47,062 nt of DNA, from positions 1-47,062 of the forward strand of contig JBBHKE010000823.1 of the NCBI GenBank assembly GCA_037447655.1, given 5' to 3'. The notes beneath the pieces are model-generated. The model worked only from the letters and a program-made list of their open reading frames with translations. It searched no databases and had not been told where the DNA came from. The DNA is from Zygnema cylindricum (taxonomy: Eukaryota > Streptophyta > Zygnematophyceae > Zygnematales > Zygnemataceae). Position 1 is the stretch's first letter. Each line of letters opens with the position of its first letter. A program made the position numbers and the translations under genes. Positions 33,843 to 44,951 of the stretch are shown here, in pieces.

Positions 33843-34582
33843 AATTTTTCGTACAAAATTTTTTGAGCGAATTTAAACTAAATTTAACTAATAATACGTA
33901 GTAAACGACAAAAATGAAAAATTTGCACGAATTGAACAACTATGAACTCAAACCGTTAGACAAACACTGACAAACTTCTACAAAAAGATTAACGAATAAA
34001 CAATATTGGCTATATTGCAACATCCGTGCATGAAACTATAGTATATACTGTCAACACCGAAAACGACATAATATTATACCAAATATAATGTACCATGCTC
34101 TGATACGCAACATTGTTTACGGTAATCCCCTCCTACAGTTTACCATTTTAGTACGTTATAATTTTGTACGTTACGACGTACAGTTTACGGTAGGGTATTC
34201 TTGTTCATCAATTCAGGACGATTTAGGTTATGTCCCCATGTGCATAAGTAAGGGTTTTTTTCTGTCGTTTGCCTATAAAACTTAGCGCCGTACTTCCTAA
34301 GTTGCAACCGTATGAAGGAATCGCAAATTTATTGAATACAATTTGCGTCATCCTGGAACTTAGGATGTACGAAAATTTGTCGTCTTGTGCTTTTCGACCC
34401 ACGGCCACGACAAAAAACGTCATTTTCAACTTTTCTTTAAAACACATTGGCGATGTGTATTAAAACTAGGGTTTTTGGATAAACAAATAGGAACATATAT
34501 TCGCACGTGCCGTAATTCTCAATAAAAATCAAACAATTTCTAGCGAGAAAGAAAAGTACAGAATTCGCTATGTTTTCTTTGT
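33843..34582. other. Intergenic, no gene seen
   Basis: AT-rich, GTAC-rich DNA with short ORFs on both strands that show no domain. Confidence 0.4.
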
Positions 34583-35912
34583 TACACCGCGAATCGTTAT
34601 TAGCGTTGAGAATTATTAGTATTAAAAATTAATTAGGGTTATTAACACTAATTACGATTTCTACCTTTTTGAAAAAAAAGTTTAACTCTAATTGATCTAT
34701 AATTCTAATTTTGGTACGACGGATCTGCCATCAGGATCTTCACGGTAAAATAGGTAAATGTACAAAATTTGATAAATTGTACACTGTTGCGTCCTTTGAC
34801 TCTAGTTTTTTCATAATTATAATTTGGGTGTTCGCGCGAATAATTATTACGCCACAAATATTTTTACACTGAAATAGGTAGGATCTCATCCAGTTTTTTA
34901 TTCTGAGTGCAGTTTTAAAGCGATCGCGATTATTTTAATCCATTTTTCGTATTTTTTTACTTAATAAAGTACCATTTTGTACGGACTGACACGTCCGTAC
35001 ACCACATTTTTGAATAATATCATAAATTATAATTTTGAACGCTAAGGGTGAAGTTCCATTAGACGAAAAGTGTGGTTGTTTACAAAAATTCGGACATCTT
35101 CGTACTACACCGTACTTCTTATTTTGTTTTTATACGGAAAACAACATTCCAGGGAATCTTCCCAATATTCTCCAAAAGTCAAGGAGTTAACAATGACCGT
35201 TGGATGGTTTTTCGCGAAGCATTCGCTTCGAAAGTTTTTGTAATTTGTGATGTACCTCGCGAGGTACATCGCCAATTACATAATTTTTTGAGCCGCGACA
35301 CGTTGGATAATAAGCATACGTGTCAAGATGACAACCAACCGAAATCAAAAAAATCTCCCACACGATATACGCATTCAAAAATCCAACAAAAAATACAAAC
35401 AAAATGTTGTAACGTACTTTCGTCACACTATTTTTATAAGCACCCATTCGTCACACTATTTCTAGAAACGCGCATTCATCACGCGAAAAACAGAAACCCT
35501 AAAAAAATGAGGTGGTATTTGACAAGGCGTCTGACAAGGTGTTTACAAAGAGTACAGAAGTTGTGTTGCACGATGACCTGGTACGCACGTACATGGTACG
35601 CAAATGAAGATTTTTGGTCGGTGTGAAAATCATTGACGATTTTCAATATCCGATCTTGACTCACGTGGTACCACTCAATTGTGAACACGTGGATTACAGA
35701 CTCTCCGCAATGGAACTTCGTTCAAATTGTAGCATACTTTAATGTTGGCCGTACAATTACAGAATGTCCTAATGGAACTTCACTCCTAATTCTCTAGAAC
35801 CGTAATTAACATAAAGGAAAATTTAGTATTATTAATTCTACTACGGGTTTTGGAATTAGAATTTGGGGGCGCCGATATAGAGTTCATAACGCTAATAACG
35901 ATTCGTGGTGTA
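34583..35912. mobile_element. Large family A-type TIR element with nested insert
   Basis: The left end TACACCGCGAATCGTTATTA plus GCGTT matches the inverse of the right end with one mismatch in 25, with TA on both sides. It is 1330 bp long because it contains the Harbinger-like element at 35046-35786; without that it would be about 590 bp, like its relatives. No transposase. Its right TA is shared with the 203-bp MITE that follows. Confidence 0.75.
35046..35786. mobile_element. Nested Harbinger/Tourist-like MITE with TAA duplication
   Basis: The ends GGGTGAAGTTCCATTAG and CTAATGGAACTTCACTCC are inverted repeats flanked by TAA (35043-35045 and 35787-35789), the classic TWA target of PIF/Harbinger elements. 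It shares ends and the start of the interior with 10206-10887. A 22-bp perfect palindrome centred on CCTCGCGAGG lies at 35249-35270. The 184-codon ORF inside has no transposase features. Confidence 0.75.
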
Positions 35913-36113
35913 CACCATGAATCGTTATTAGCATTATGTACGCTATATCGGCACCCTAAAATTTTGACATTGATACCTTAAATATAATAAATTACACTAT
36001 TTAAGGACGTGCACCAAAATCTGCCACGTCTCTTGACACTAAATTAGATTGAATGACGCTATTTTTTTCTTAACACTAATAATTTCTATACGCTAATAAC
36101 GATACAAGGTGTA
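35911..36113. mobile_element. 203-bp MITE, copy 2
   Basis: Same length and nearly the same sequence as 32629-32831, between TA-CACCATGAATCGTTATTA and ACGATACAAGGTG-TA. It directly abuts the element at 34583-35912, sharing the TA at 35911-35912, as expected if it inserted into that element's flanking TA. Confidence 0.8.
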
Positions 36114-36369
36114 GCATTCAATACGACGAAAAAAATGACACAATTTGTTTCATTTGTCTGTTTTCGCCCGGTGCGGATTTTTTTTTTGCAGGGGTCTTGA
36201 AAGTCTAATGTCATTTCACGTCGACCGGGACAGGAGACGCAAAGGCAAAGCGCATATTCTTCAACCGTGAAACGACACAGGCTGTAAGGCGGTACGTCTA
36301 CAACGGCAAAACATGCGACATCACACGCAGTTCCAAAAAATAGCGTGCGACAACACAGGTTGTACTTGT
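36114..36369. other. Short intergenic stretch, no gene seen
   Basis: No coding exon or element end is supported between the MITE and the solo TIR arm. Confidence 0.35.
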
Positions 36370-36530
36370 TGACAACCGTCACATGTTTGTCGACGTATAC
36401 GATAGTCACAAGCGTAAGTTACGATTTCGTTCTTACTCATAGGGACACTTGAAAACCGGGTCCAGCGGATCCGGGCTAAAATACAAAGTAAGTTCGCTAA
36501 GTTACAAGTATATGGGGACATACCCTTATA
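36370..36530 (+). repeat. Solo end of the long-TIR element seen at 9.3-10.1 kb
   Basis: CGACGTATACGATAGTCACA, CGGATCCGGGCTAAAATACA and AGTAAGTTCGCTAAGTTACA match the right arm of 9270-10092 in the same order. No opposed partner arm was found nearby, so this is a truncated copy. Confidence 0.6.
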
Positions 36531-37437
36531 GTACTTTCGCATGTAACCGAAACTTAGTCTTGTTACTTTGTTTTTTAGCGAAGATTCTCTGTACAACTTT
36601 CAGAGCATTCGTATGTAAATAAATGAAATCATAACTTTAGATTGTGACGGAAGTAGACGTGGGTGTAATTTGTGACGATTGTAGACGCGTACAAAACTCG
36701 CGACAATTGATGACGTTTATGAAATAGAGACGGTTGTAGACGTCTAACTACTTGTGACATTGTAGATGTTTAGGGTTTGTGACATTTTGACGTCATGCGT
36801 ACTTATGATAGCGTATACCTCACAAATTTCAAAACATTCCGCCATGGTTTCCCGATTTTGTTTTTTTCGTCCGTTCTCACTGTACTTGCCACCAAAATAA
36901 GCTAAAAGATAGCCAAAATAAATATTTTTTATAGATCTTTCATTTGATACCATTCTTGCCTTTTTTCATTGCAAGAATTGTGAGATAGACGCGTTAGTGG
37001 GAGAGGGATAGAGAGATAGAGGTGCTTTCACCGACTTCGCTTTTGCGAAATGGCGTCCGTTGGTCGAAACCCCCTCCACGGCCCTTGTACGGAAAAAAAC
37101 GCACGGAAATAGTCACGCATAGGCTTGAAACGTGCGGTGGTTTTTTTTTTGTACTTCGCGCTCAAAAATTATAAAAAACTTATGTCACGTGCGACAACAT
37201 CTGTCTATTCGTTTACCTCATGGAACTTTATTTAAAATCACCCCGCGAGGTGTTTTTATATAAAGTTTGAAGACGAGTTGGAAGGACGCGAAATTGGGGC
37301 GAAATGCGCTAGACGACAAACTGCTTCGCGCTAGACGACAAATTGCATTACATTTAAAGTTGTAAGGTAACGCAACTTGTACGGTGTCAATTTCCTTTTT
37401 TTTGTACGGCTGCGGATTTTCACGTTTTTTTCTAAGA
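36531..37437 (+). mobile_element. Family C element, copy 1 (right end missing)
   Basis: Starts GTACTTTCGCATGT and is collinear with copy 2 over about 900 bp. It contains a run of GTGACGGTTGTAGACG-type motifs, a CCGCCATGGTTTCCCGATTTTG block, a GTGGGAGAGGG...GCGAAATGGCGTCCGTTGGTCG block and a degraded central palindrome (37234-37257). It ends abruptly at GTTTTTTTC where copy 2 begins, about 60 bp short of the expected right terminus. Confidence 0.65.
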
Positions 37438-38394
37438 GCACTTTCCCATGTAACTGAAACTTTAGTCTTGTAACTTTGTTTTTAACGAAGATTCTCCGTA
37501 CTACTTTCGGAGCATTCCGATGTAAACGCAAATAACTCGTCACTTTAACGAGTGACGGATGTAGACGCGGGTGTACTTTGTGACGGTTGTAGACGACTAC
37601 AAAACTCGCTATAATTGATGACGTTTACAGAATAGCGACGGTTGTAAACGTCTTGAAATTGTGACATTGTAGATGTTTAGGGTTTGTGACATTTGACGTC
37701 ATTGCTCAATTATGACAGCGCCGACGTCACAAATTTTAAAACTTTCCGCCATGGTTTCCCGATTTTGTTTTTTGGTCCTTTCTCAGTCTTCTTGCTATCA
37801 AAATATGCGCAAAGATAGTAAAAAAAAATCGATTTTAGAGATCTTTCACTTGTTACTATTATTGACGTTTTTCATTGCAAGAATTACGAGATAGACGCAG
37901 TAGTGGGAGAGGGAGAGAGAGAGAAGCGTATACACCAACTTCGCTTTTGTGAAATGGCGTCCGTTGGTCGAGATCCCTCCACGCCCCCTGTACGGAAAAA
38001 AATGCACGGTAAAAAGTCACGCACAGGGTGGAAATGTGCCGTGGTTTTTTTTTTCAGTATACCGCGCACAAAAATTGTCAAAAACCTCCGACGTGTGCGA
38101 CATCATCTGACTATTCGCTCACATCGTGGAACTATATTTAAAATCACCTCGCGAGGTGATTTTATATAGAGTTTGAACATGAGCTGGAAGGACGCGAAAG
38201 TGGGTCGAAATGTCCTAGACGACAAACTGCATCGCGCTAGACGACAAACTCCTGTACATATAAAGTTGTAAGGTATTGCAACTTGTTCGGTGGTAATTTC
38301 AATTTTTTGGTACGACTGCGGATTTTCTTTATTTTTTCAAGTTATAGAAGAAAATGACAGAAAATAACTGTAACTTTAGCACATGGGAAAGTGC
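37438..38394 (+). mobile_element. Family C element, copy 2 (both ends)
   Basis: A 957-bp element with a perfect 14-bp TIR, GCACTTTCCCATGT and ACATGGGAAAGTGC. The left third carries five or six subterminal GTGAC(N)TTGTAGACG motifs, the sort of array that transposases bind in hAT and CACTA-type elements. At 38140-38163 a 24-bp perfect palindrome has the core ATCACCTCGCGAGGTGAT. No ORF encodes a transposase. No clear target duplication was found. Confidence 0.65.
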
Positions 38395-38605
38395 CCTCAC
38401 TCTTCGTCCGATGGAACTTCACCCTTATTTCCGTGCTTTTTAGGATCACATTCGGCGTTATGATTTCATATGCATTCCGTACATTGATTTCTTGATCTGC
38501 CGTATGGAATTCCACTACCGTACGCCTGGTTTAACGGTACATCCGTAACCTTTACTCTGCACCAGATCTGCGGACATCAGATTTGCAGTCAATTCGAGGT
38601 GACAA
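38395..38605. other. Short intergenic stretch
   Basis: Contains GATGGAACTTCACCC|TTA near 38411-38430, resembling a right end of the Harbinger-like family, without a visible left partner. No gene seen. Confidence 0.3.
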
Positions 38606-39143
38606 TACACCGCGAATCGTTATTAGTGTCAACGTCACTAATTTGGGCTCTTAAAATTTTGATTTTTTCTTTCAAATAGGATACATGATTTTAACTTTTC
38701 CTTGACGTTAATTAAGGTACCGTACAAAATAGCGTAAATCCCGAAAGTACAATAAAATATAAATAGTGTGGTGTACGGTTGATGTCAAGCCGTACATAAA
38801 TGTACCTTTTCAAGTGAAAGCTTACAAAAAATGAATTAAATCAGACGCGCACGCATAGGAACGTGCGCTCAAAAGAACGGGACTAGTTTGACACAAGAAT
38901 TAGTAGGCATGTACGGATATATTAAATTCGCGACACCGTACGATTTCCAATATTTTGTACGAATACATATATTGTATATTATCGTACGGCGAATATTCCA
39001 TTTTTGCTGTTCCCAAATTAGCATAAACGTCGAAATTAGAATTCACCTATTTTTTGAAAGTTTTTAAATTCTTAAATAGCATCAATTGCGGTAAATTTTA
39101 TTCAGCACTATTTAAACTTCGACACTAATAACGATTAGCGGTG
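38606..39143. mobile_element. TIR element, family A copy 3
   Basis: About 540 bp, starting TACACCGCGAATCGTTATTA and ending GACACTAATAACGATTAGCG-GTG. The interior matches 2395-2934 almost throughout (GGATACATGATTTTAA, GTGTGGTGTACGGT, GTACCTTTTCAAGTGAAAG). The right flanking TA is lost where a family B element begins. Confidence 0.75.
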
Positions 39144-39517
39144 TCGGGTAGTTTCATATCGCGATAACTTTGATATTCGATATATCGAATATCGATCGAG
39201 CAGATTCCTCGATATATCGTACCGGGACCAACATAAATTATTGCGATATATATCGCAAAAATTGTGTGTCCGTACAGTAAGAGTACGGAAAATAGTACGG
39301 AAAATCGTACGGAAATTTTGCCCCCCCCCCCCCCCCGGGGGCCGGGGGGGGGGGGGGGGGGGGGTTAAAAAAAAATTTAAATTTTTCGTTTTCGATATAT
39401 CGGATATACATCGCGATATTTCGATAATCGGTATATCGAAGCGATATATCGATTATAGGGTACCTAAAATTCGGTACATATCGAATATCGGCAAGTGGTC
39501 CTCGATACCCAACACTA
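39141..39517. mobile_element. TIR element, family B copy 2
   Basis: The left end GTGTCGGGTA overlaps the last bases of the family A element; the right end is GATACCCAACAC-TA. Subterminal TATCGCGATAAC...CGATATATCG sequence matches 32830-33612. The interior differs: here it is a short block with three AGTACGGAAAA units and a C16/G21 tract. Confidence 0.65.
39321..39364. repeat. C16-G5-CC-G21 homopolymer palindrome
   Basis: Sixteen C, five G, two C, then twenty-one G. It can form a very strong hairpin or quadruplex. The exact length may be a sequencing or assembly artefact. Confidence 0.7.
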
Positions 39518-39518
39518 C

Positions 39519-39963
39519 TGAGATTTAAGCGTTAGTGGGAGAGGGGGAGAAGAGAGGCGCTTTCACGGACTTCGCTTTTGCGAAATGGCGTCCGTTGGTC
39601 GAGACCCCCTCCACGGTTACTGTACGAAAAAAAATCGCACGGAAAAAAATCCCGCACAGGCTGGAAACGTGCAGTAGGTTTTTTTTTTGGTACTTCGAGC
39701 ACAAAAATTGTCAAAAATTGGAACTTTGCTTAAAATCACCTCGCGAGGTGATTTTATATAAAGTTTGAAGATGAGCCGGAAGGACGCTAAAGTGGGTCGA
39801 AACGCGCTAAACGACAAACTGCAGTACAGTTAAAGTTTCAAGGTAACGCAACTTGTACGTTGGTAATTTCATTTTTTTGGTACGGCTGCGTATTTTCTCG
39901 TTTTTTTCCAAGTTATAGAGGAAAACGGCAGAAATAACTGTAATTTATCACATGCGAAAGTAC
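39519..39963 (+). mobile_element. Family C element, copy 3 (5' half missing)
   Basis: Matches the right half of copies 1 and 2 from GTTAGTGGGAGAGGG to the right terminus ACATGCGAAAGTAC. It keeps the perfect 24-bp palindrome (39732-39755). The left half is missing and a family B element abuts the break. Confidence 0.65.
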
Positions 39964-40161
39964 CCTTATTCCTGTACTTCTTACAGGCTTACGGGCCGAC
40001 AGTATACATGTACAGCAGAGATGTCTTGTACTGTACTGTACTGTTGAGAATATACTTTTCTGTATGCGTTAGTACCAATTGTCAAACTTGTACCAGTTTG
40101 TACAGGCCACCCTGTATCGAGCTATTGCCGTTCATGTTTTTTCCCTCAATTAAATCAGCTG

Positions 40162-40307
40162 TTCTCCGTGCACACATGTCTCATTGTCATTTAGAAACCG
40201 CCGAATCAGAAGCTAATCAACTTTACCTTTACACCGCAACGGTCGGATAAAGAAACCTCTAAACAATCTGATTTTGCTAAACAATTACAACATGTGTGCA
40301 CGGAGAA
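40162..40307. repeat. 18-bp perfect inverted repeat upstream of the TRAF/MATH gene
   Basis: TTCTCCGTGCACACATGT (40162-40179) and its exact reverse complement (40290-40307) are separated by 110 bp. It lies about 250 bp upstream of the proposed start codon. It may be the ends of a small decayed element or a structured regulatory region. Confidence 0.7.
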
Positions 40308-40553
40308 AAACGGGTTAAAACTTAAAAGTCCAAAAATCAGCTTAACGTTATGAGCCTATGAGCGATGCAGCGTAACTTGATGTAACAAAATGTACCTTCC
40401 GATTTAAATCCGTACATCCATACTTTTCACTAGGTCACACCACGTCACCACCTCGCTATTCCACCCGTGTCCCCCATCTCCCTCTGCTAAAGCTGGATTG
40501 TACAATTAGGTTTAACTTTTTTTCTCCCACCATCCAGTTGCCCTCTCCCTGCA
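40308..40553 (+). promoter_or_regulatory. Likely promoter and 5' UTR region of the TRAF/MATH gene
   Basis: Upstream of the proposed ATG is a pyrimidine-rich stretch (CCCCCATCTCCCTCTGC, TTTTTTTCTCCCACC) like plant Y-patch core promoters. No good TATA box is seen. The transcription start cannot be placed from sequence. Confidence 0.35.
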
Positions 40554-41072
40554 ATGCGCCCGAAAAGCAGAGAGGGAGAGAGAGGGAGAGAGAGAGGAGA
40601 GAGAGGCTCCTCCCTCTCTTCTCTTGACGGCCCCTCCTCCGCCTCTTCTCGTCTACCTGCTGTAGCTTCCAATCAATCAGAGGATGCCACGTGGCACGTG
40701 CAGGAGTCGCCACCTAGTCCTTCTTCCGCTCTGGGAGTTGCCACGTGGCAGGAAAGCGATGAAGAGGGTGGGTAATGCAGGGGGCCAGAGGGAAGAGAGA
40801 GAGAGGGAGAGGGAGGTGGAAGGGAGGGAGAGAGAGAGGAGGAAGGGAGAGGGAGAGAGGGAGAGGTAGGAGGGAAGGGGGGAGAGGAGGGAGAAGGATG
40901 AAGAGGAGTGTGGCTTCTATTTTTTTTATTATTATTTGTGTCAGTGGAATGGCTTTTTAGTGTTTATTTTGTTAGGGTTTTTTAGGGTTTGATCTGGCTG
41001 GGACCTTTTTAGGGTTTTCTTTCCCTTGAGATTTTTAGAGGATGGAAATTAGGGTTTGGAAGTTGCACAGGA

Positions 41073-41103
<31 letters not shown>

Positions 41104-42067
41104 TGCACTTTTTTTCTCCTCTATCTCTCTATTTCTCCCTCTTGCTCTCTTTCTCTCTCTTCCCGCTCCAATCACTCTCTGTGCCCGTATCTCCCTCCTG
41201 GTTCTGCTCCCTCTCCCTCCCTCCCTTTCTTTCTCGCTCCTCTCCTTATTCTTATTTTTCAATGTCTCCCTCTCCCTGCCTCTACCTGTCTCTTCTATCT
41301 TTCGTGCATATCTCCTCTTCTCTCGCTCCCCTGTACATGTCTGCCTTTTGGTATTTCTGCCGCTCCTTTGTTTTTTTCTGCATTCCCTCTCCCTTCTCTA
41401 TTTCATACATCATCATTTCGCTCTGCTTTTCTCTCTCACTCTCTTTCTCTGTCCCTCTCTTCTCTCTCCCATCGCACACACTCAGTGTTCAATCTGTTTG
41501 TGCTCTTTCTTTTATCCGTCTGCCTCTCTTAGGTTTCGATCTTTCCTCTCCTTTAATTAGGCATTTTTTCTCTTTCTCTCCCTCTATCTCCCTGTCTCTC
41601 TATCTCCCTCTCTCTTGATACCTGCTATCTGTGGGCTTGTCACTTTTTTCTTCTGCTCTCTCTCTCTCTCTTCCTCTCGCCTTTTCGTCTTTTCTTTGTC
41701 TCTGTTCTATTTTGTTTTTGTTCCTGCTTTTCTGGCTTTTCCCTCGTCCCTATTCTTCCCCCCGTGCTTTTCTTTCTCTCTCCCTTCTCATCTTCCGTCC
41801 TCCTCTCTCTTTCTCTTCCCGCCTTCCCCAACTGGGCTATTCCATTGCCACCAAAAAATGGCGTAATTTTTTTTGCGGGGGGACATAACAGGAACAAGTT
41901 CAAATTTTAACGTTGCCCAAATTGGGTTACAAACAAACGAAAAATACATAAAAAAATGGTCATTTGTAGACAATTTTTTTCTTCATGTTATTGAATGGAC
42001 AATTAGGTCGAGAAGTAACTTAAGTTTGTGGGATTTTTTTTTTTGAGGGTTACTTTATTTTATGAGC

Positions 42068-42133
<66 letters not shown>

Positions 42134-42976
42134 CTCTCTTTTTACCCTCTCTCGCCTTCTCTACTCTCGCTCTTTTGCTCCCCCTTCCCTCTCTTTCTTT
42201 CTCTCCCTCCCTTTGCTCTCTCTCCCTGTCTCTCTCGCACTCCCTCTCTCTCTCCCTCTCCCTCTCTCTCTCTCCCTCTCTCACACAGGCACGCTCTCTC
42301 ATTTTCGGTGTAACGAAGAAATTTCACTTCTGCACACTCATTGAGAAAAGAGGAGAGAGGAGAAAAGGGAGAGAGGAAAGTGAAATATGAGAGTTGGGAT
42401 AGGGAGGAGAGGGGGATGAGAGAGGGAGGGTGAAGGAAGGAGGGAGGGAGGAGAGAGGAGACAGAAAAGAGCGGAGAGAAAAATGGAGAGGGAGAGTTTT
42501 TTTTTTTTTTTTGCCGGAAGTAAACTCGAATTAGTTATCATCTTTTCTATTTTTCTATTCAGTCCCTTTAGTGAATGTTATCTTCATTTTTCTGAAAAAG
42601 CTGTGAAGTTTATTGTCACTATCATTTTTCTCATGTGGTCATCGTCTTTTTGTAGTGCAACTTCCAAAGAGAGTAAGCTGTTAAAGAAAGTGAGAGAGGG
42701 AGAGTCGAGGTGAGTGTGAAGGGAGGAAGTGAGAGAGCGACAGGAAGAGATAAAGCAGCATAATTGCGAGTGAGAGAGAAGGGGAAGGGAGAGGGAGAGG
42801 GGGAGGAGAGGGGTGGAGGAGATGAGGGAGGGGGAGAATGAGTAGAATGAGAAAAATGTCTTCATATCCATGAAAACAAGGAATCACATACATTTCCGGC
42901 AGTCTCCATATTTAACCTACGATTAGATGATGCTCATAACCAACTGAAGAAAAAATTTGTCACTGCCCCCTCTCCT

Positions 42977-43007
<31 letters not shown>

Positions 43008-44919
43008 CTCTCTTGCCCTCTCTCTCTTCGTGTGTGTGTCTGTTGTGAAGGCCCAAAGCCATCCGATCTTTACGGAAAATTCACATGGAAAATAGACACA
43101 TTTTCGGAAATCAATAAACGGGAGTTGCGGAGCAATGTTTTTGAAGTGGGGGGCTACAAATGGTATGTTGAGATCCTAAATTGTGACTTCCATCCCTTTG
43201 ATGTAGTTTACCGTGGGGAAAATCCTTCACATTTTCCTCCTCCTTAGAGACTAGAAGGCATGTATATCTTTTACCGGTCTTCTTTAACCAGATAAATTTA
43301 GAAAAATAATTTATACTTATCGATAAATGATTGGTTTCTCGCACAAGTTTTTTTTGTTTTTTTTTTAAGTACCTTTCTTACAGAATTTGATCGAGGTGTT
43401 CCAAATGAGTTTAGTAAGGTGGGACTGGCATGATTGTTTTTTTATCCCCTCTCTCTGACTATGCCTGTTACAACAGTATTTTGCGTACTTTAAAATTGAG
43501 AAAGAATTGAAACTTAGTGTTTGACAGGTTTCAACCAGTGGAATCACTTTATCCATAAAAAAAACATATGATATGCCAGACTATGCTGGGTTTTACCTGT
43601 TTTTTTTTTTTTTACCATCCTGTGGTATCTTAACGTCGTTTATTGGCTTTCAAAAACCTTGTTATTGGACTCTCTATTTTTGAACCCTTTCTTTTTCAGG
43701 TATATTCTTGTCTATCCTCAGGGCTGCGATGTTTGCAATCACCTTTCGTTATTTCTTTGCGTCGCAGATTACGATAAACTTCTTCCAGGTAACTTAAAAA
43801 AGAAACATTGAAATGAATATTGTCAAATTTGAAAGTTCAAGGCAGGGAGGAAGGTACACTCCGACCATCGCTTTTAGAGTGAAGGAATTATTGTGTAAAC
43901 GTAAGATTATAATGTACAGCATACTAATGTGGTATATATGGTGGATTGCGGTTCACTCCCTTAAATAGTGTCATTAACACTTTTTTGAATTTCGGCCAAA
44001 AAAGTCGTAAACGAATTAGTGTTATTACTGTAATGGCGATGGCCGGTATAAAGAGCCTAAAAAACCCTTAAAAAACCCAAAAACCTTAAAGAACCCTAAA
44101 GCCCTTAAAAACCCAAAAAAAAATAAGAAAAAAGAAGAAAATAGAAGAAAAGAAAAAAAGAATAAAGGGAGCCTCTTTGGAAGGACAGACTGTTTCGTAA
44201 AGAAAAAGGGGAAAAAATGGATGGAATGGAAGAAGAAGATGAAGGAAGATACTTTTTATTTTTTCAAGTTCTGGGAGGAACTAAATGTTGGAGAGTGTTG
44301 ATTCTTTAGGTTAGTTTATTTGTGTGATTTTGTTTCTTTGTAGGGTTCTCTATTTTTGGCACAATAATCATGAATTTTTTTATATATGTTGGAACTCTAA
44401 AAAGAGGTCAAAAACATAATACATGAGCAAATGGGATTTTTTTTTGAGGTTGGACCTGAAGTAGAATCTTTTATTCCTTAAACTGCTTTTTTTCCCCTTT
44501 CCTACACTTCAAGAGCTGCATTTAAGAAGTTTAAGAATTACCAAATAAGATATATGCTGTTTTTTTTTTATATACTTTTAGCTCCACTTTTTGCTGTTCA
44601 GAACCTTTGGCTTTTTGTGAAGTTCAAAGAAGGTAAACAAAAAAACTATCAAAAAGCTTATAAGCCCCCTTTTCCTTTTGTTTTCTTGCTTGCAAGTTAA
44701 AAAACATAAAGCAATTTATCAATCAATTGCCATAAAAAACTGGGCTGTTTGGCTTTCTATCACGCTGAAAGGAAAATTTCGAGGCTAGTTTTTTCATTAG
44801 TTTAATTCAAAGATTGAAGTTAATGAAACATTCAAAACTTTCAGTTCCTTATGGAAATTTTGATGGTGCCTGCTTCTTCTCCTATATGTATGTATGTGTA
44901 TATAGTACGCATATATGTA

Positions 44920-44951
<32 letters not shown>

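Larger units (their letters stand above)
40768..43050 (+). other. Intron 1 of the TRAF/MATH gene, CT/GA-rich
   Basis: A 2283-bp intron with donor GTGGGT and acceptor TGTTGTGAAG after a pyrimidine tract. It holds GA tracts (40795-40890, 42340-42500, 42695-42850), CT tracts (41072-41830, 42070-42300), four telo-box-like TTAGGGTTT or TTTAGGG sites (40970-41060) and a C23 run near the acceptor (42977-42999). The long Leu/Ser-rich and Arg/Glu-rich ORFs here are repeat translations. Confidence 0.75.

Noticed and set aside
35072-35626. 184-codon ORF as a transposase
   Set aside because: No catalytic motif or domain pattern; sits in the nested MITE and is probably chance.
40685-40750. Two perfect G-box palindromes as promoter elements
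   Set aside because: They fall inside the proposed first coding exon, so a promoter role cannot be claimed from sequence; kept as a finding only.
41042-41618. Long Leu/Ser-rich ORFs (up to 172 codons)
   Set aside because: They lie in the CT-rich first intron of the TRAF/MATH gene and are repeat translations.
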